From positions 11,446,238 through 11,510,237 of the forward strand of contig CM036619.1 in the NCBI GenBank assembly GCA_020746105.1: 64,000 nt of DNA, written 5' to 3'. This stretch comes from Trogon surrucura (lineage: Eukaryota; Chordata; Aves; Trogoniformes; Trogonidae). Under the pieces are notes generated by a model that saw only the letters and a program-made list of their open reading frames with translations, was not told where the DNA came from and searched no databases. Both the position numbers and the translations under genes were made by a program. The stretch's first letter is position 1. Every line of letters begins with the position of its first letter. Of the stretch, positions 1-10,509 are shown in pieces.

Positions 1-3000
1 TCAGAAAGAAATCCTTCAAATCCACTGGTGTTCAAACCATGGAGTCCAGTTCTTAGGTGGCAGAGAGCTACAGAACTCTCCAGAAATATATTATGCTTAA
101 AAATTGTGACATTTGCATTCAGTTTGAAACAGCCATTGGGAGAGAATGCATTAAGAATGAGTATTTCTAAAAACATCAAACTAGGAGATGAAGTTTGGAC
201 CTGAACTAACTGTTGAATATAAAAATACACATATAAGACTATGTAATTGAATATAAGAAATCCTATAAATACCATTTATTTGAAAAAGATGTGCCAGATC
301 CTAAGCACTACTTACAGGAGGATTCACCATAGGAGCAGTAGGCAGTGAGTCAGCTTATTAGCAGAGTCGGACAATTCTGGGTCTCAGTCCTGCATCCCCA
401 TCACTATCAAACATATTTGATCTCATTCTTAAATCTTTCAGCAACAGCTGAGCTGCTTCAGGCATTGATCTGAAGTCTGAGAGAGTCCTAACACAATATA
501 AATAATAACAATGATAAAAATCCATAGTAATTGTCATTTAACTTCCCTCTTATTATTAGTCACTAACAAAACACTACCATACTCCTCTAATTCCTGCATA
601 AACAATCCAGTGAAGTCTTGAAACATAAACATCCACTGACAGACGAAGCAGATTTCATTAGCCATTTCCTATATGATAAATATCCTGGTATTATTAATGT
701 CCTGCTAAGTAAACATTAACAGTGTTAAAATGAATACTAAAAAAAATCACTAAATGGTAGTATAATAACATGAGTGGCAATGTAATTCATCTATTATAGG
801 CAAATACTTTGCTGCGGTCAAAATCATCCCTAGATGAAAACAAATGTATGAAACATGCTGTATTTTTTCCTCATTCTAATACAAGTACTCACATTACTAG
901 GTCTTCCCTGACTATTTCTGATAGTCAGAATAGTAAGTGAAGACATGAATTTTTCTTTTTCATTAGTTTCTCTACCAAGTACAGCCCATGTAACAGATTT
1001 CAAGTAGTGTCTGCACTGAGTAGAATACAGTTTATGTAACACAGAAATCCCATAAATCAATTAATGATTATTTTTTTTTTTAGTGGTTTGCACTTTGCAT
1101 ACTGCTATTTATGAAATCTTACTTTATTAAGCCTCTCTAAACCCCTGAATTCAGAGTAGCCTCACTCCAACATACGCTTATGTGTCCTGGTTGGAAAGGT
1201 TTTCCTAGAAATTCCTTTGTTGTTTTTGCCATAATTTACGTGAAGTCACCTTCTCTGAAATATTTTGGACAAAGACAACTTATATTGTGTTTATCCGTGA
1301 TGGGAGTGAAGTAGTATTAGGAAGGACTCTGTGTCCAAATGGCGAGGTGGCTACCAGGAGGGCTACTGGGGACACAGAAAGACACGAGCAGTGTGTGCTG
1401 CTGAGCTGCATAACCCTTCAGCTACTCCAGCCAGGTTGTTTAACCTTCTCCTCTTTGTCACATCCCTGTGTGCTGTGAGGATAAATTCATTGGCAATCTC
1501 TCCAATGTTTTGAAGATATGTAACAGCAAAGAACTGTACATACTCCTAAGTCTGTAGACCACCCTTCAAATCTTCCTTCAGTTTACTCTGACAAATCTGT
1601 CTCATACTCAGCAGGCTCCACCTTATTTATGTGTTGTTTAGGTGTGCTATTTTAAAATATGTAGTCATTATTTAGAGATTTTGATTAGGTCAAAGTCCCT
1701 TAGCAGTGGATATTGGACCCTGCAGAGATACAAGTAGTCCTGAGGGGCTCTGGCAACAGACAGAAAAGTGCAAGAGACTTTCAGAGTCTCTCCTGCACAG
1801 ACTTCCAGAGAAATGATGCTGAAAGGATAAAAACCATTTCTTAGCAATTCAAGTCCATCGAACAATACCAAGACAAGTTACCTGAAAGAGGAACCTCACC
1901 TAAAAAATGCAGTTAGCAGGATAATCTCCCTTGGTTTCTATAGATGTTTTTGCCTGATCTATGAAACAACAGTCCCATGTTCAGTCCTCATTTTTAGTGA
2001 AAGCCCAGTCTGAGTCCATGCAAGGGCAATAAATTTTGCCTGTGACATTGACAGGAGATAACTGTGATCTCTAAGAACTTCCTATGTCTTTTGCAGCAGA
2101 TGAATTATTACGGCATTAGCCACACTTGGTCCTGATTCTCCCCTTGTTGTACTTTCACCTTCCTATCAGAAACCAAACCTTTGTTTGTTCTGTGACTAAA
2201 GTGTAACGAAATTGCCGTTCAGTGGATAGCATTTGCCAGGACTGACCGGATGTTTGCCTTCAGTTAAATATGAATAAATGTTGATTGGCTTGATCCTAAA
2301 AAATCACATAAGCAATAAAAAATAAACAGTATGACCCTGTTGTTAATGAGTTATTGAAAATCAAGTACATTTATATCATTCTCATATAACCAACTTTCCT
2401 ATATATCTATTTTTTTCTGCATTTGCTAGCATCTTGGTTTTCATTGTTATTTTAAATTGTTTCCTATAAAACACAGCAAGGGACAGTGCAATGTCCTGCA
2501 AAGAAGATGCATTTAAATTATAATAATTTGCATTTAAATCTAGCAACAGCTCTGCCTTTCCTTGTCCTGGTCTTGCTGTGCCATTCACACTTGTTAATTT
2601 AATAGCCAGAATCCTCCACCAAGGTGAATTACAGGGAAGATATTGCAGACCAGCAAGGGACCTCAAGTTGCATGCACTTCGTCAATAGGTGTTGTGGGGT
2701 GCATTCCCTGGCTTAACTGGGCCAGACTGATGTAGTTGCCATGGAAGAATGGGAAGATCCAGAAAGATGTGTTGTGATCTGAGCTGTAGAAACTTTTCCC
2801 TTAGGAGCATGGAAGGGTGACATGGAGAGTCCAGCAAATGCAGACGCAGTAACAAAGTGCTGTCGCTCTTGGTGAGGCCATCAAAAGGACCAAATTGCAC
2901 TGGTTTGTCTTTGTGTCCCTCCGTGCAGCTTCCTGACTCACCCAGGAGCACGCTCCAGGGCTGTGCTTCTCTGAAATGCTGGAAGGAGAGCTAGATGCCT

Positions 3001-6000
3001 ACAATGGAGGGTGTACAGGAAATTCTTGCACAACAGGCTGGGAGTTTGCAGTGGGGACATCATGAAAACAGGCAGAGTGTTTCAGGTTCTGCCTGCTGGG
3101 TAGTCCTGCATCCCTGGCCAAGGCTGGGACCTGCTGCTTCATGTAGAGGCAACATGTCATGTCAACAGGACTAATTGGATAATATCTTTTTGATGGACAG
3201 CGAGTTGTTGCTAACAAACTTTTATTTGGAGAGGAAAACTACATTTTGGCACAGTGACCTTGAAGGATTGCCAAGATCTGAGGGGAAGTCTGCTCCCTGG
3301 CATCCTGTGAAAACTCAGGTTTTGTGGTACAAATGACAGGCTGATGTAAGTAAACTACAACTTCTAATAAGGATTCACCATTACAAGAAACTACACACAT
3401 CAAGGCCCTCCCTTTTGGTGCTTTCTCCATTAGCTCCCACTGGTCCACCAATACCCAGATCCATCAAGGACTGACTTTGTTCAGTTATTTTTACAGATTC
3501 AAGTTCATGATTTTTCCCTGGTAGTGGGAAATGTTGAGGTTTGCAACCTCGCCTTAATCCGCTTGAAAGTTAAGTAACATCTGCATGTAATCACACGAAA
3601 AAACACTTTAGTATAAATTTCTTAAACTGAATGTGATATATGTCATTTGAGAACCTGACTGTAACGGACTCTCTTGTTTTGATACTATTTAAACATAGTA
3701 TTAAAGAATTATCCTATGACTGGAAAGGATTCTTTTTCTCTTCATCATAAGTTTCTGTTTTGTACGAAAATGTACTGAATATACTTAGAAGTACATGCTG
3801 CTTAAACAATGCAAATGAGCACATTTGCCTTTTGAAACAACAGTTTCTACTTTCGAATGGAAAAAAAAAGAGAATTAATAAGAATATCACGTTATCTGAA
3901 AAAAAACTATGAGGTTTGAAACATACAGATTTCTGTGGTTGATTTAAAAAAGAGAATAGAAATGTTCTTGCTTCACCCTTTTCCGCTGCATGGGCCCCAG
4001 CTGACTGAGGCTGAGATAAAAGTGTTATCACGTGTGTGTCACTTCCATTACGTTCCTGGTACATGTAGAATATCACAATGTAAAGAAAATAATTAGGCTG
4101 AGTGCCAGGTTACTACTTTATTTTCCCGTCACTGCATTTGCTTCTTTGTTTCATAGTAAATACTTTTTACTTGTGGGAGGGTCTTTGCTGAATCTGGGGT
4201 AAACTTAACCTGCTCTTCCTTCACTGTGTGCATATACTTTGGCTTTTGCATCATTCACATAACTACCTGTTTGGAAATTCATCCCAATTGCTTTTTTTTT
4301 TTTTTGTAGATAAGGTATTCATCGATTTATCTTTTCTGCTGGCTTTGGATGAGTCATAAATCTTGGCAGCAGAAACCCCATCTTTTCAACTTACATGGTC
4401 CAGCAATAATCCATGTACTAAAATTTCTTTAAGTCTAGCTTTTACTGATTAAAGATACTATTCAGCTATACATCACACTGAACACCGTTTTTCATATTAC
4501 TGAGATGTTCTAGCCATATACATGAAAGTAAGAGATTAAGTGCAGGAGCTGATTCTTTATTTCACAGAGAAATATCCCCTTGACCTCCAAGTGTCCTTGG
4601 GTTTCTTTTAACTTCTTCTCCAGGTTGCCTCAGATACCAGTACTCGTGACTGTGACCCCTTAGTGACATCAGGATCAGGCTTTCCAAATTACAACTAATC
4701 ATGTTACTGTTGGAAATCCTACCATTTGGCAGTTAGGCTTGGGCTTACCCTGCATCTAACAACCCATACTGGATCAATTCCCCTTTAGTCAAGGTTAGCC
4801 AGTTGTGGGAACACCCTGATTGAGTTGGGGTCAATTTAAACTCCAGGTGTGGTGAGGAGCGTGCTGCCACCCACCTGGAAATCCTATTCCTTACAATTCT
4901 AGTAAGGAAAACAAGCCAGCAACCAGCACTTGTCAAAATCACGCCTAAAACACACTAGTAAAGATGGAGAAAGATTTACATAGTGGTCTTCATGGCTCCC
5001 TTGAATTGTAAATGAAGTCACCAGGCACTCTGAACTACATTTGCCAATAACAGGTAAAAGACGATTTCTGACTTTACAGGAAAAGTCTTTAGACCCAAAT
5101 ATTGTTCCTGACCAATATAAAACATATATTGTTGTCAGCAGGAGCATGACTGGTACAATGAATCTATCTTTTTCTTTTTTTTCTTCTCCACATTAATTAA
5201 CTTATGTGGTAGAAAAATGATTCTCTCAAATACACAGTAGTTCGTTAGACTGGGTGAGTGAATATTGATCTATATGGTTATTTTTCTTTCAGTTCCTGTG
5301 TCCCAGTGTCAGACTAAGTTTGGTCACAGTAAATCAATGAAATGCACTTTTCAAGACTCTATTATCTGTGTAAAGACCTTAATTTTTCAGTGTTCAGCAG
5401 CCAGTTACATAATGATCTGATTTCCAAATATTAAGTACAGCAGTACTATTGGATACTAACCCCTTCATGATTGGAAATTTGGTGTTTTGAGAGGACTGGG
5501 ACTTGCTTTTAGCATATGCTCAGCTTGATCTCCTTCCCCAGACACTGTCTGCTGGAATTGCAAGGAAAAACTGTGAGTAGAAGAACCGGAAGCAAACAGA
5601 AAAGACTCCTTCAAATTACTTTTGTGTGTTGCACCGGGGAATGAGTGAGCCCTGCTCAAATGCAATTTGATGTGAGCTGGCTTGAGTTTATTCTACATGT
5701 ATGAAACAAACACTGGAATGACCACCTCAGCTTTCCTTGGATCCTAGGGCTTCTGTAAATAGGGAAGTGTTTTTTTAATTCTCCACAATTAGCAGCCTGA
5801 CATATGAATTGGGGACACTGGGGTAAAGCAGTCCTGATGTTCACATCATCTAGGGATGATCCCTCTTGACAAGATGAGATGATTAGAGAGAAAGTGTTGG
5901 ATGATGAAGATCATGGGTCGTGCTTAAAGTAGCTTGAGGGTAATGCAGCAGAGTCCTGAACCTAAAATGCTGAAACTGTGGGACTGATGAGAAAATTTCA

Positions 6001-6479
6001 CTGAGGAATTCTGTCAGGTAAGCAAGTATTGGCTCACATCTTTACATCAATAACACCAGCACCACTTCCTCCTTTCCTGTCACAACAAGAAGATGAGAAG
6101 ATGAGCATGGGACCTATTTTTTGTTGTAGTGTGCTTTTTACTTGGGCTTCTATTTACTATTCACATCACACTGCAAAGATCCCGCCTCAGTGCACACCTC
6201 CACAAACGTACAGCTTGAGCGGATGGGGTTTGTTTCACGTGAAACACGCTGAGCTGACCTTGCAGCATCACCTGCAACCACTGTGAGGTTAGTAAATAAG
6301 GCAGATACCTTTCCTCTTTCGACATCCTGTGGGTGCATCCTGCTCCCTTGCACCAATATCAGCCATTTCCAGAGCTCACCGTTGTTCAGTCCTTGGCCCT
6401 CTCAAATCTGATGTGTGCCTAGACCTTTGCTGAACAGTTGTATTGCAGAAAATCTGAATAGTCTGACCATTCTGTGGTA
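1..6479. other. Non-coding stretch, nothing recognised
   Basis: No CR1, LTR or SINE signature is visible. The longest open frame is 120 codons (3714-4076, minus); it is rich in Phe/Ser/Lys and has no recognisable domain, so I treat it as chance. Homopolymer T/A runs occur near 1069-1081, 3859 and 4292. A 16-bp palindrome at 6231-6246 is listed separately. Confidence 0.6.
6231..6246. other. Perfect 16-bp palindrome with CACGTG core
   Basis: The sequence TGTTTCACGTGAAACA is its own reverse complement. The centre is a canonical E-box (CACGTG), the site bound by bHLH factors such as USF, MITF or CLOCK/BMAL1. It is also identical to the bacterial parS consensus as I know it, which must be coincidence in this context. 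No gene lies nearby to be regulated. Confidence 0.5.
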
Positions 6480-7013
6480 GGTCTATGAACAAATGGCACA
6501 CATAATGGCTCAAAATTTAACAAGCTCAAATGCTGGATTTTGCATTTGGGATGGAGTAACTTGTGCTGGGCACAAGTATAAATTGGAAGAGGAGTGACTG
6601 GAGAGCAGTTCTGCAGAAATGGATCTGTGGGTGCTGGTTGACGGCTCAATAGAAGCCAGCTGTGTCCCCTGGCAGCCAAGAGGGTAAATCCCATCCTGGG
6701 CTGCATCAAACATGGCATAACCAAACAGTCAATGAGGTGATCATCCCTCTGTATTCAGTGTTCGTGCAGTCACCTTGAGTACTGTGTGCAGTTCTGGGTC
6801 CCACCACCGAAGAGGGAGGTGAAGGTCCTTGAACATATCCAGAGGGCAGCAACAAAGCTGGTGAAAGTTCTGGAAGATACGGCCTATGAGGAGCAGCTGA
6901 GGACTCCTAGTTTGTCTAGTTTGGAGAAAAGAAGGTTGAGGCGCCACTTTATTGCCCTCTACAGCTTCCTGAGGAGAGGAAGTGGAGAGGGAGGTGCTGA
7001 GCTCTTCTCCCTG
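6480..7013 (+). mobile_element. CR1 retrotransposon, 5' part of a split copy
   Basis: This is the reverse-transcriptase thumb/C-terminal region of CR1 ORF2, plus strand. The stretch around 6770-6930 translates to CR1-like segments (LEYCVQFW, then ATKLVK, then SLEKRRLRR). The wording from about 6500 (TTTAACAAGCTCAAATGCTGG) to 7013 follows the CR1 body. The reading frame is broken by several changes, so it is a dead copy. It stops at 7013, where an LTR is inserted, and resumes at 7842. The upstream boundary is uncertain by some tens of bases because the 5' end is truncated and diverged. Confidence 0.88.
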
Positions 7014-7291
7014 TGTATTGAGTTTGCATGGCCAGGTTTTGGTAGCAGGGGAGCTGCAGAGGTGGCTTCTGTGAGAAGAGGGCACAAACTTCCCCTATTA
7101 CCGAAGAGTCAATGTCAGCCAGCTCCAAGACAGACTCACCATTTGCCAAGCCTGAGCCCATCAGCAACGGTGGTAGCACCTCTGTGATATATTTAAGAAG
7201 GAGGAAAAAAGCTACCTCAGGACTTTTGGTCCCAGGGAGAGAGGAGCCCAAGCTGGACCAGGTTTGCTGGAAAGGCTTGTGACCTTGTGTA

Positions 7292-7462
7292 GGACCCACA
7301 CTGGAGCAGTTCTTTTCTGAAGGATTGCACCCCACAGGAAGCACATGTGGAAAGGACCATGTTGGAACAGTTCATGGAGAACTGCAGCCTATGAGAAGGA
7401 CCCACATTGGAGAAGTTCATGGAAGACTCTCCCATGAGTGGGACCCCACACTGAAGCAGGGG
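7292..7462 (+). repeat. Imperfect tandem repeats inside the LTR
   Basis: Four related units begin near 7292, 7354, 7398 and 7441. Each opens with a variant of GGACCCACACTGGAGCAG and most continue with TTCATGGA. Unit length varies from about 43 to 62 bp. They lie between the TATA-like box and the polyadenylation signal. Confidence 0.7.
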
Positions 7463-7486
7463 AAGAGCGTGAGGAGGAAGAAGCAG

Positions 7487-7531
7487 TTGAGAAAATGTGT
7501 GATGAACTATTGAGAAAATGTGTGATGAACT
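7487..7531 (+). repeat. 23-bp tandem duplication inside the LTR
   Basis: Two adjacent copies of a 23-bp unit (TTGAGAAAATGTGTGATGAAC plus two bases) occupy 7487-7509 and 7510-7531. They are identical over 22 bases, which suggests a recent replication-slippage event in this LTR copy. Confidence 0.9.
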
Positions 7532-7841
7532 GACAACCACCCTGAACCACTGAAGGAGGAGAAGGTAGAGAAAATTGGGAGTGAAGCTGAGGCCAGGAAA
7601 AAGGAGAGGGGTGGGAGGAAGGTGTTTTAATATTTGACTTTATTGCTCATTATCCTACCTGATTTGATTGGTAATAAATTAAATTAATTGCCCCAAATCA
7701 AGTCTGTTTTGTACATGACTGTAATTGGTGAGTGACCTCCCTGTCCTTACTTTGACCCATGGCTCCCAGCTGAGGAGAAGAGTGATAGAGCAGCTTTGGC
7801 AGGAACCTGGTGCGCCGCCAAGGTCAGCCCACCACATCTTG

Positions 7842-8110
7842 GTATTCAGTGACAGGACATGTGGGAATGATTTAAAGCTTCATCAGGGGAAGTTTAGACT
7901 GGACATTAGGAAACACTTCTTTACCAAGAGGGTGGTGAAACATTATGGACAGGGTCCCTAAGAGAAGTGCTCAATGCTCTAAGCCTGTCAGTGTTTAAAA
8001 GTCGTTTGGATAATGCTCTTAATAACATGCTTTAACTTTTAGTCAGCCCTGAAGTGGTCAGGCAGTTGGACTAGGTGATTGTTGTAGGTTTCTTCCAACT
8101 GAAATATTTT
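7842..8110 (+). mobile_element. CR1 retrotransposon, 3' part of the split copy
   Basis: The CR1 body resumes with GTATTCAGTGACAGGACATG, directly continuous with the sequence ending at 7013. It translates to the CR1 C-terminal segment ([16 protein letters not shown], then KRVVKH). It then runs through the 3' untranslated tail (GGACTAGGTGATTG, TTCTTCCAACTGAAAT) to an ATTCT-type end near 8107. This tail type differs from the ATTCTGTG type seen in most other copies here, which indicates a different CR1 subfamily. Confidence 0.88.
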
Positions 8111-9414
8111 ATTCTGACAAAGAGATATAATCTTCATTTCAAAAAATTTTCAAAGTGAAATAGTCTAAAGCTGCCAGAAAAGGAGTATCTGCATCACAGC
8201 TGGAAAGCCTGAGACAGAAGTATTTATCCAATACCATGAAGGAAATCTATGTCAAGGCCTGGAAAAAAACTTACACTATTTCAGTCATTGCTCTCCGTTG
8301 CTTCCTGAGCAACTGCTCGTTGATAGCATGCAGGAATAATTGCATGTCAATCGTTGTAGTTCAAACCAGATAAGACAACGGAAACAATTTTATGGCAAAA
8401 GATGATCAGAATCTAATGAAGATTGTGGTTTTATTTTTTAAATGACGACCGGACTCTGATGCATTCATTTGGACTGTTGCGTGATGTTAAACTGTCACTC
8501 AAATTTCCCTGATTTCAATTGGAAATTACAAAACAAAACAAAACAAAAGCCAGAGCTGTTACCCCTAAAATGATTAGGGGTTACATATAGCATCTCTTGA
8601 CATTCACAGACTGTTCTCTGCTGCTAAAGACAATCTCCTATGTGTTCTTTGACACTTCCTTTTTTTTTTTTTTTCTGTCTTTACATTTGCAACCTCTTCT
8701 CTGAGGACACTTTGTGGAAATTTGCTCAGCTTGCAGGAATAAATTGCACAAGTTGATAAAAGCTAAAAATAACTCAGCAGAGGGCTATCCAATAAGTTAA
8801 CTTTAGGATGAGTCATGGAAAAGCCTAGGAGTATTGTCAGTGTACAAGTTATATGGCTTTCCAGCACACAAGTTATATGGCTTTCTACTTCATTTGGATG
8901 TGCTTGTGAAGTTTGTGAAACAGTCTCATGAAAAGCACTCACTGAGTGTATCGATATTGCTGTACATCTTTTAAGCAATTTGGCGTCACTTATACTTCCT
9001 TTCAGGAATTAACTGTGCTGTATCTTACAGAAAATGAAAGGGAAATAAAACCGGACAAAACTTATCAAACCCTTCTGAATTCTTCCATCTCAGAGTAAGA
9101 CACTTTGGGAATAAGGGTAAAGCAGTAAATATTCTAATTTTCTAGTACAGCTTTTTATTCTGACCCATATGCTTTTTCTGAAACTGAAAGAGGACAAGGA
9201 AATAGAAGATAGATACTATACACATAGCTCAAGACAGAACTATAGTAAGGTATAAGCAAAACAATCTGGAAAACTTCTCAGAAAAAAAGTTATTTGTGTT
9301 TCATTTCTAAATAGAAGGCTGCACTAAGTGTGATTCTACAAGACTGATTCTCAGTCTTATACTGTTGACATGTATATCTTCTGCAGTAAAATATACTGAA
9401 TCTCAAATCAGTAG
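8111..9414. other. Non-coding stretch with minor simple repeats
   Basis: No gene or interspersed repeat is recognised. It holds an (AAAAC)n run at 8528-8548, an 18-base T run near 8658-8676 and a 24-bp tandem duplication at 8844-8885. Confidence 0.55.
8844..8885. repeat. Tandem duplication, 24-bp period
   Basis: ACAAGTTATATGGCTTTC occurs at 8844-8861 and again at 8868-8885, so the period is 24 bp. The two 18-base blocks are identical. Confidence 0.85.
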
Positions 9415-10204
9415 CTAGAGGAGGCTACAGGTGTGATGGAGAGCAAGAATAAAGATCAAAAGGACCTTGCCAAAGTAAATAGGTTTCTATTTAAAATGGA
9501 AAAGTGCTGAGTTTTGCACTTTGGAGACATCCCTCAGGAATGGTCTACTGCATATATATAGAAATATGTACATACATTGAGAGGAATAATAAATCAGGCA
9601 GCAATGCTGCAAAAAAATATCTTGGAGCTAGACTGCATCCTCAGCCACACATAACATGACAATATCCTGTTGCTGGGGAAAAAGGAAAGATAAAGATTTC
9701 CCATTAGGAACTATGATAACTAATCCATCTGTTGAACCTTCAGTTAACCACAGAACTGCTGTGTCCATCTTGACAGCATACTCTAAAAGTGGTAGATCAA
9801 TTGACAAGCTTCCAGAGAAAAGCTGTGAAAAAAAATCATTTTCCAAGTCAAAGACCAAGAAAAAGTAAACTTGCAAGAGAAGTTTGAGATAATTACTGTA
9901 GGTGGTCCTGCTCTGGCGGGGGGGGGTTGGACTAGATGATCTTTGAGGTCCCTTCCAACCTCTAACATTCTGTGTGATTCTGTGTGATTCTGTGTAATTG
10001 GGACTTTAACCCTAAAGAAGAGAAAACTGAGGTGAAATTAAGACTTTGTTATGTAGAGACTGCTACAAGAAGGAAAGGATTTACATTTTCCATATCTGTG
10101 GAAGATAGGACAAGAAGTGATGGGCATAAACTCAGCACAATGAAATTAAGATAAATGTTATGTACACTGGATGTTGGGACAGTCTCAGGGTTAGAAGTAA
10201 ATTT
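9415..10204 (+). mobile_element. Ancient, highly decayed CR1-like relic
   Basis: Scattered blocks follow the CR1 ORF2 body in order on the plus strand. They are GCACTTTGGAGACATCC near 9517, CAGCAATGCTGCAAAAAAAT near 9599, AAAGAAGAGAAAACTGAGG near 10012 and ATAGGACAAGAAGTGATGGGC near 10107. No frame survives. A younger CR1 tail (9895-9998) sits between the third block and those upstream. The identification rests on remembered wording of old sauropsid CR1 copies and needs a repeat-library alignment. Confidence 0.45.
9895..9998 (+). mobile_element. CR1 3' tail, severely 5'-truncated
   Basis: The sequence runs ACTGTAGGTGGTCCTGCTCTGG, then GGTTGGACTAGATGATCTTTGAGGTCCCTTCCAACC, and ends in three octamer repeats of the form ATTCTGTG. 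It is the terminal hundred bases of a young CR1 and lies inside an older CR1-like relic. A run of eight or nine Gs (about 9919-9927) interrupts it. Confidence 0.92.
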
Positions 10205-10509
10205 TGGGATATCAGGGTCTTTTTAGGATGTCAGGTAGCTATAGGACTAGAAGGAATGGATTAAAATTAGAGATGGATCCGTTCAGAGTGGATGTTAGGA
10301 AGAAGTTCTTCACCATGAGGGTGGTGAGACACTGGAACAGGTTGCCCAGAGAGATGGTGGAAGCCCCATCCCTGGAAGTTTTTAAGGCCAGGCTGGATGG
10401 GGCTCTGAGCATCCTGATCTAGTGGGGGATGTCCCTGCCCATGGCAGGGGGGTTGGAACTAGATGATCTTTAAGGTCCCTTCCAACCTTGACAATTCTAT
10501 GATTCTGTA
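10205..10509 (+). mobile_element. CR1 3' fragment with RT C-terminus
   Basis: The first two thirds encode the last part of CR1 reverse transcriptase, ending with a stop at about 10420-10422; visible segments are RRNGLKLEMDPFRVDVRKKF and HWNRLPREMVEAPSLEVFKA. The 3' tail follows (GGGGGATGTCCCTGCCCATGGCAGGGGGGTTGG, then CCTTCCAACCTTGACAATTC) and ends in ATGATTCTGTAT. The open frame is 5'-truncated and too short to be functional. This subfamily has the long Gly-rich tail typical of abundant avian CR1 copies. Confidence 0.93.

Larger units (their letters stand above)
7014..7836 (+). mobile_element. Solo LTR of an avian endogenous retrovirus, inserted in CR1
   Basis: The segment begins TGTATTGAG and ends CCACCACA, giving the TG...CA ends of an LTR, and it interrupts CR1 exactly. 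A TATA-like box lies at about 7187-7196 and a polyadenylation signal AATAAA at 7673-7678, in the order expected for U3-R-U5 on the plus strand. Flanking 5-mers CCCTG (7009-7013) and TCTTG (7837-7841) could be a target-site duplication that differs by two transitions; a 5-bp duplication would suit an ERVL-type element. I recognise the wording as a family common in bird genomes, but the exact family name is not certain. No gag, pol or env sequence and no second LTR are present, so this is a solo LTR left by recombination. Confidence 0.85.

Noticed and set aside
6231..6246. Bacterial parS centromere site
   Set aside because: All surrounding sequence is avian in character and there are no parA/parB or prokaryotic genes; a palindromic coincidence.
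6786..7187. 133-codon frame that looks like a novel fusion protein
   Set aside because: It is a read-through from decayed CR1 reverse transcriptase into the inserted LTR at 7014, not a gene.
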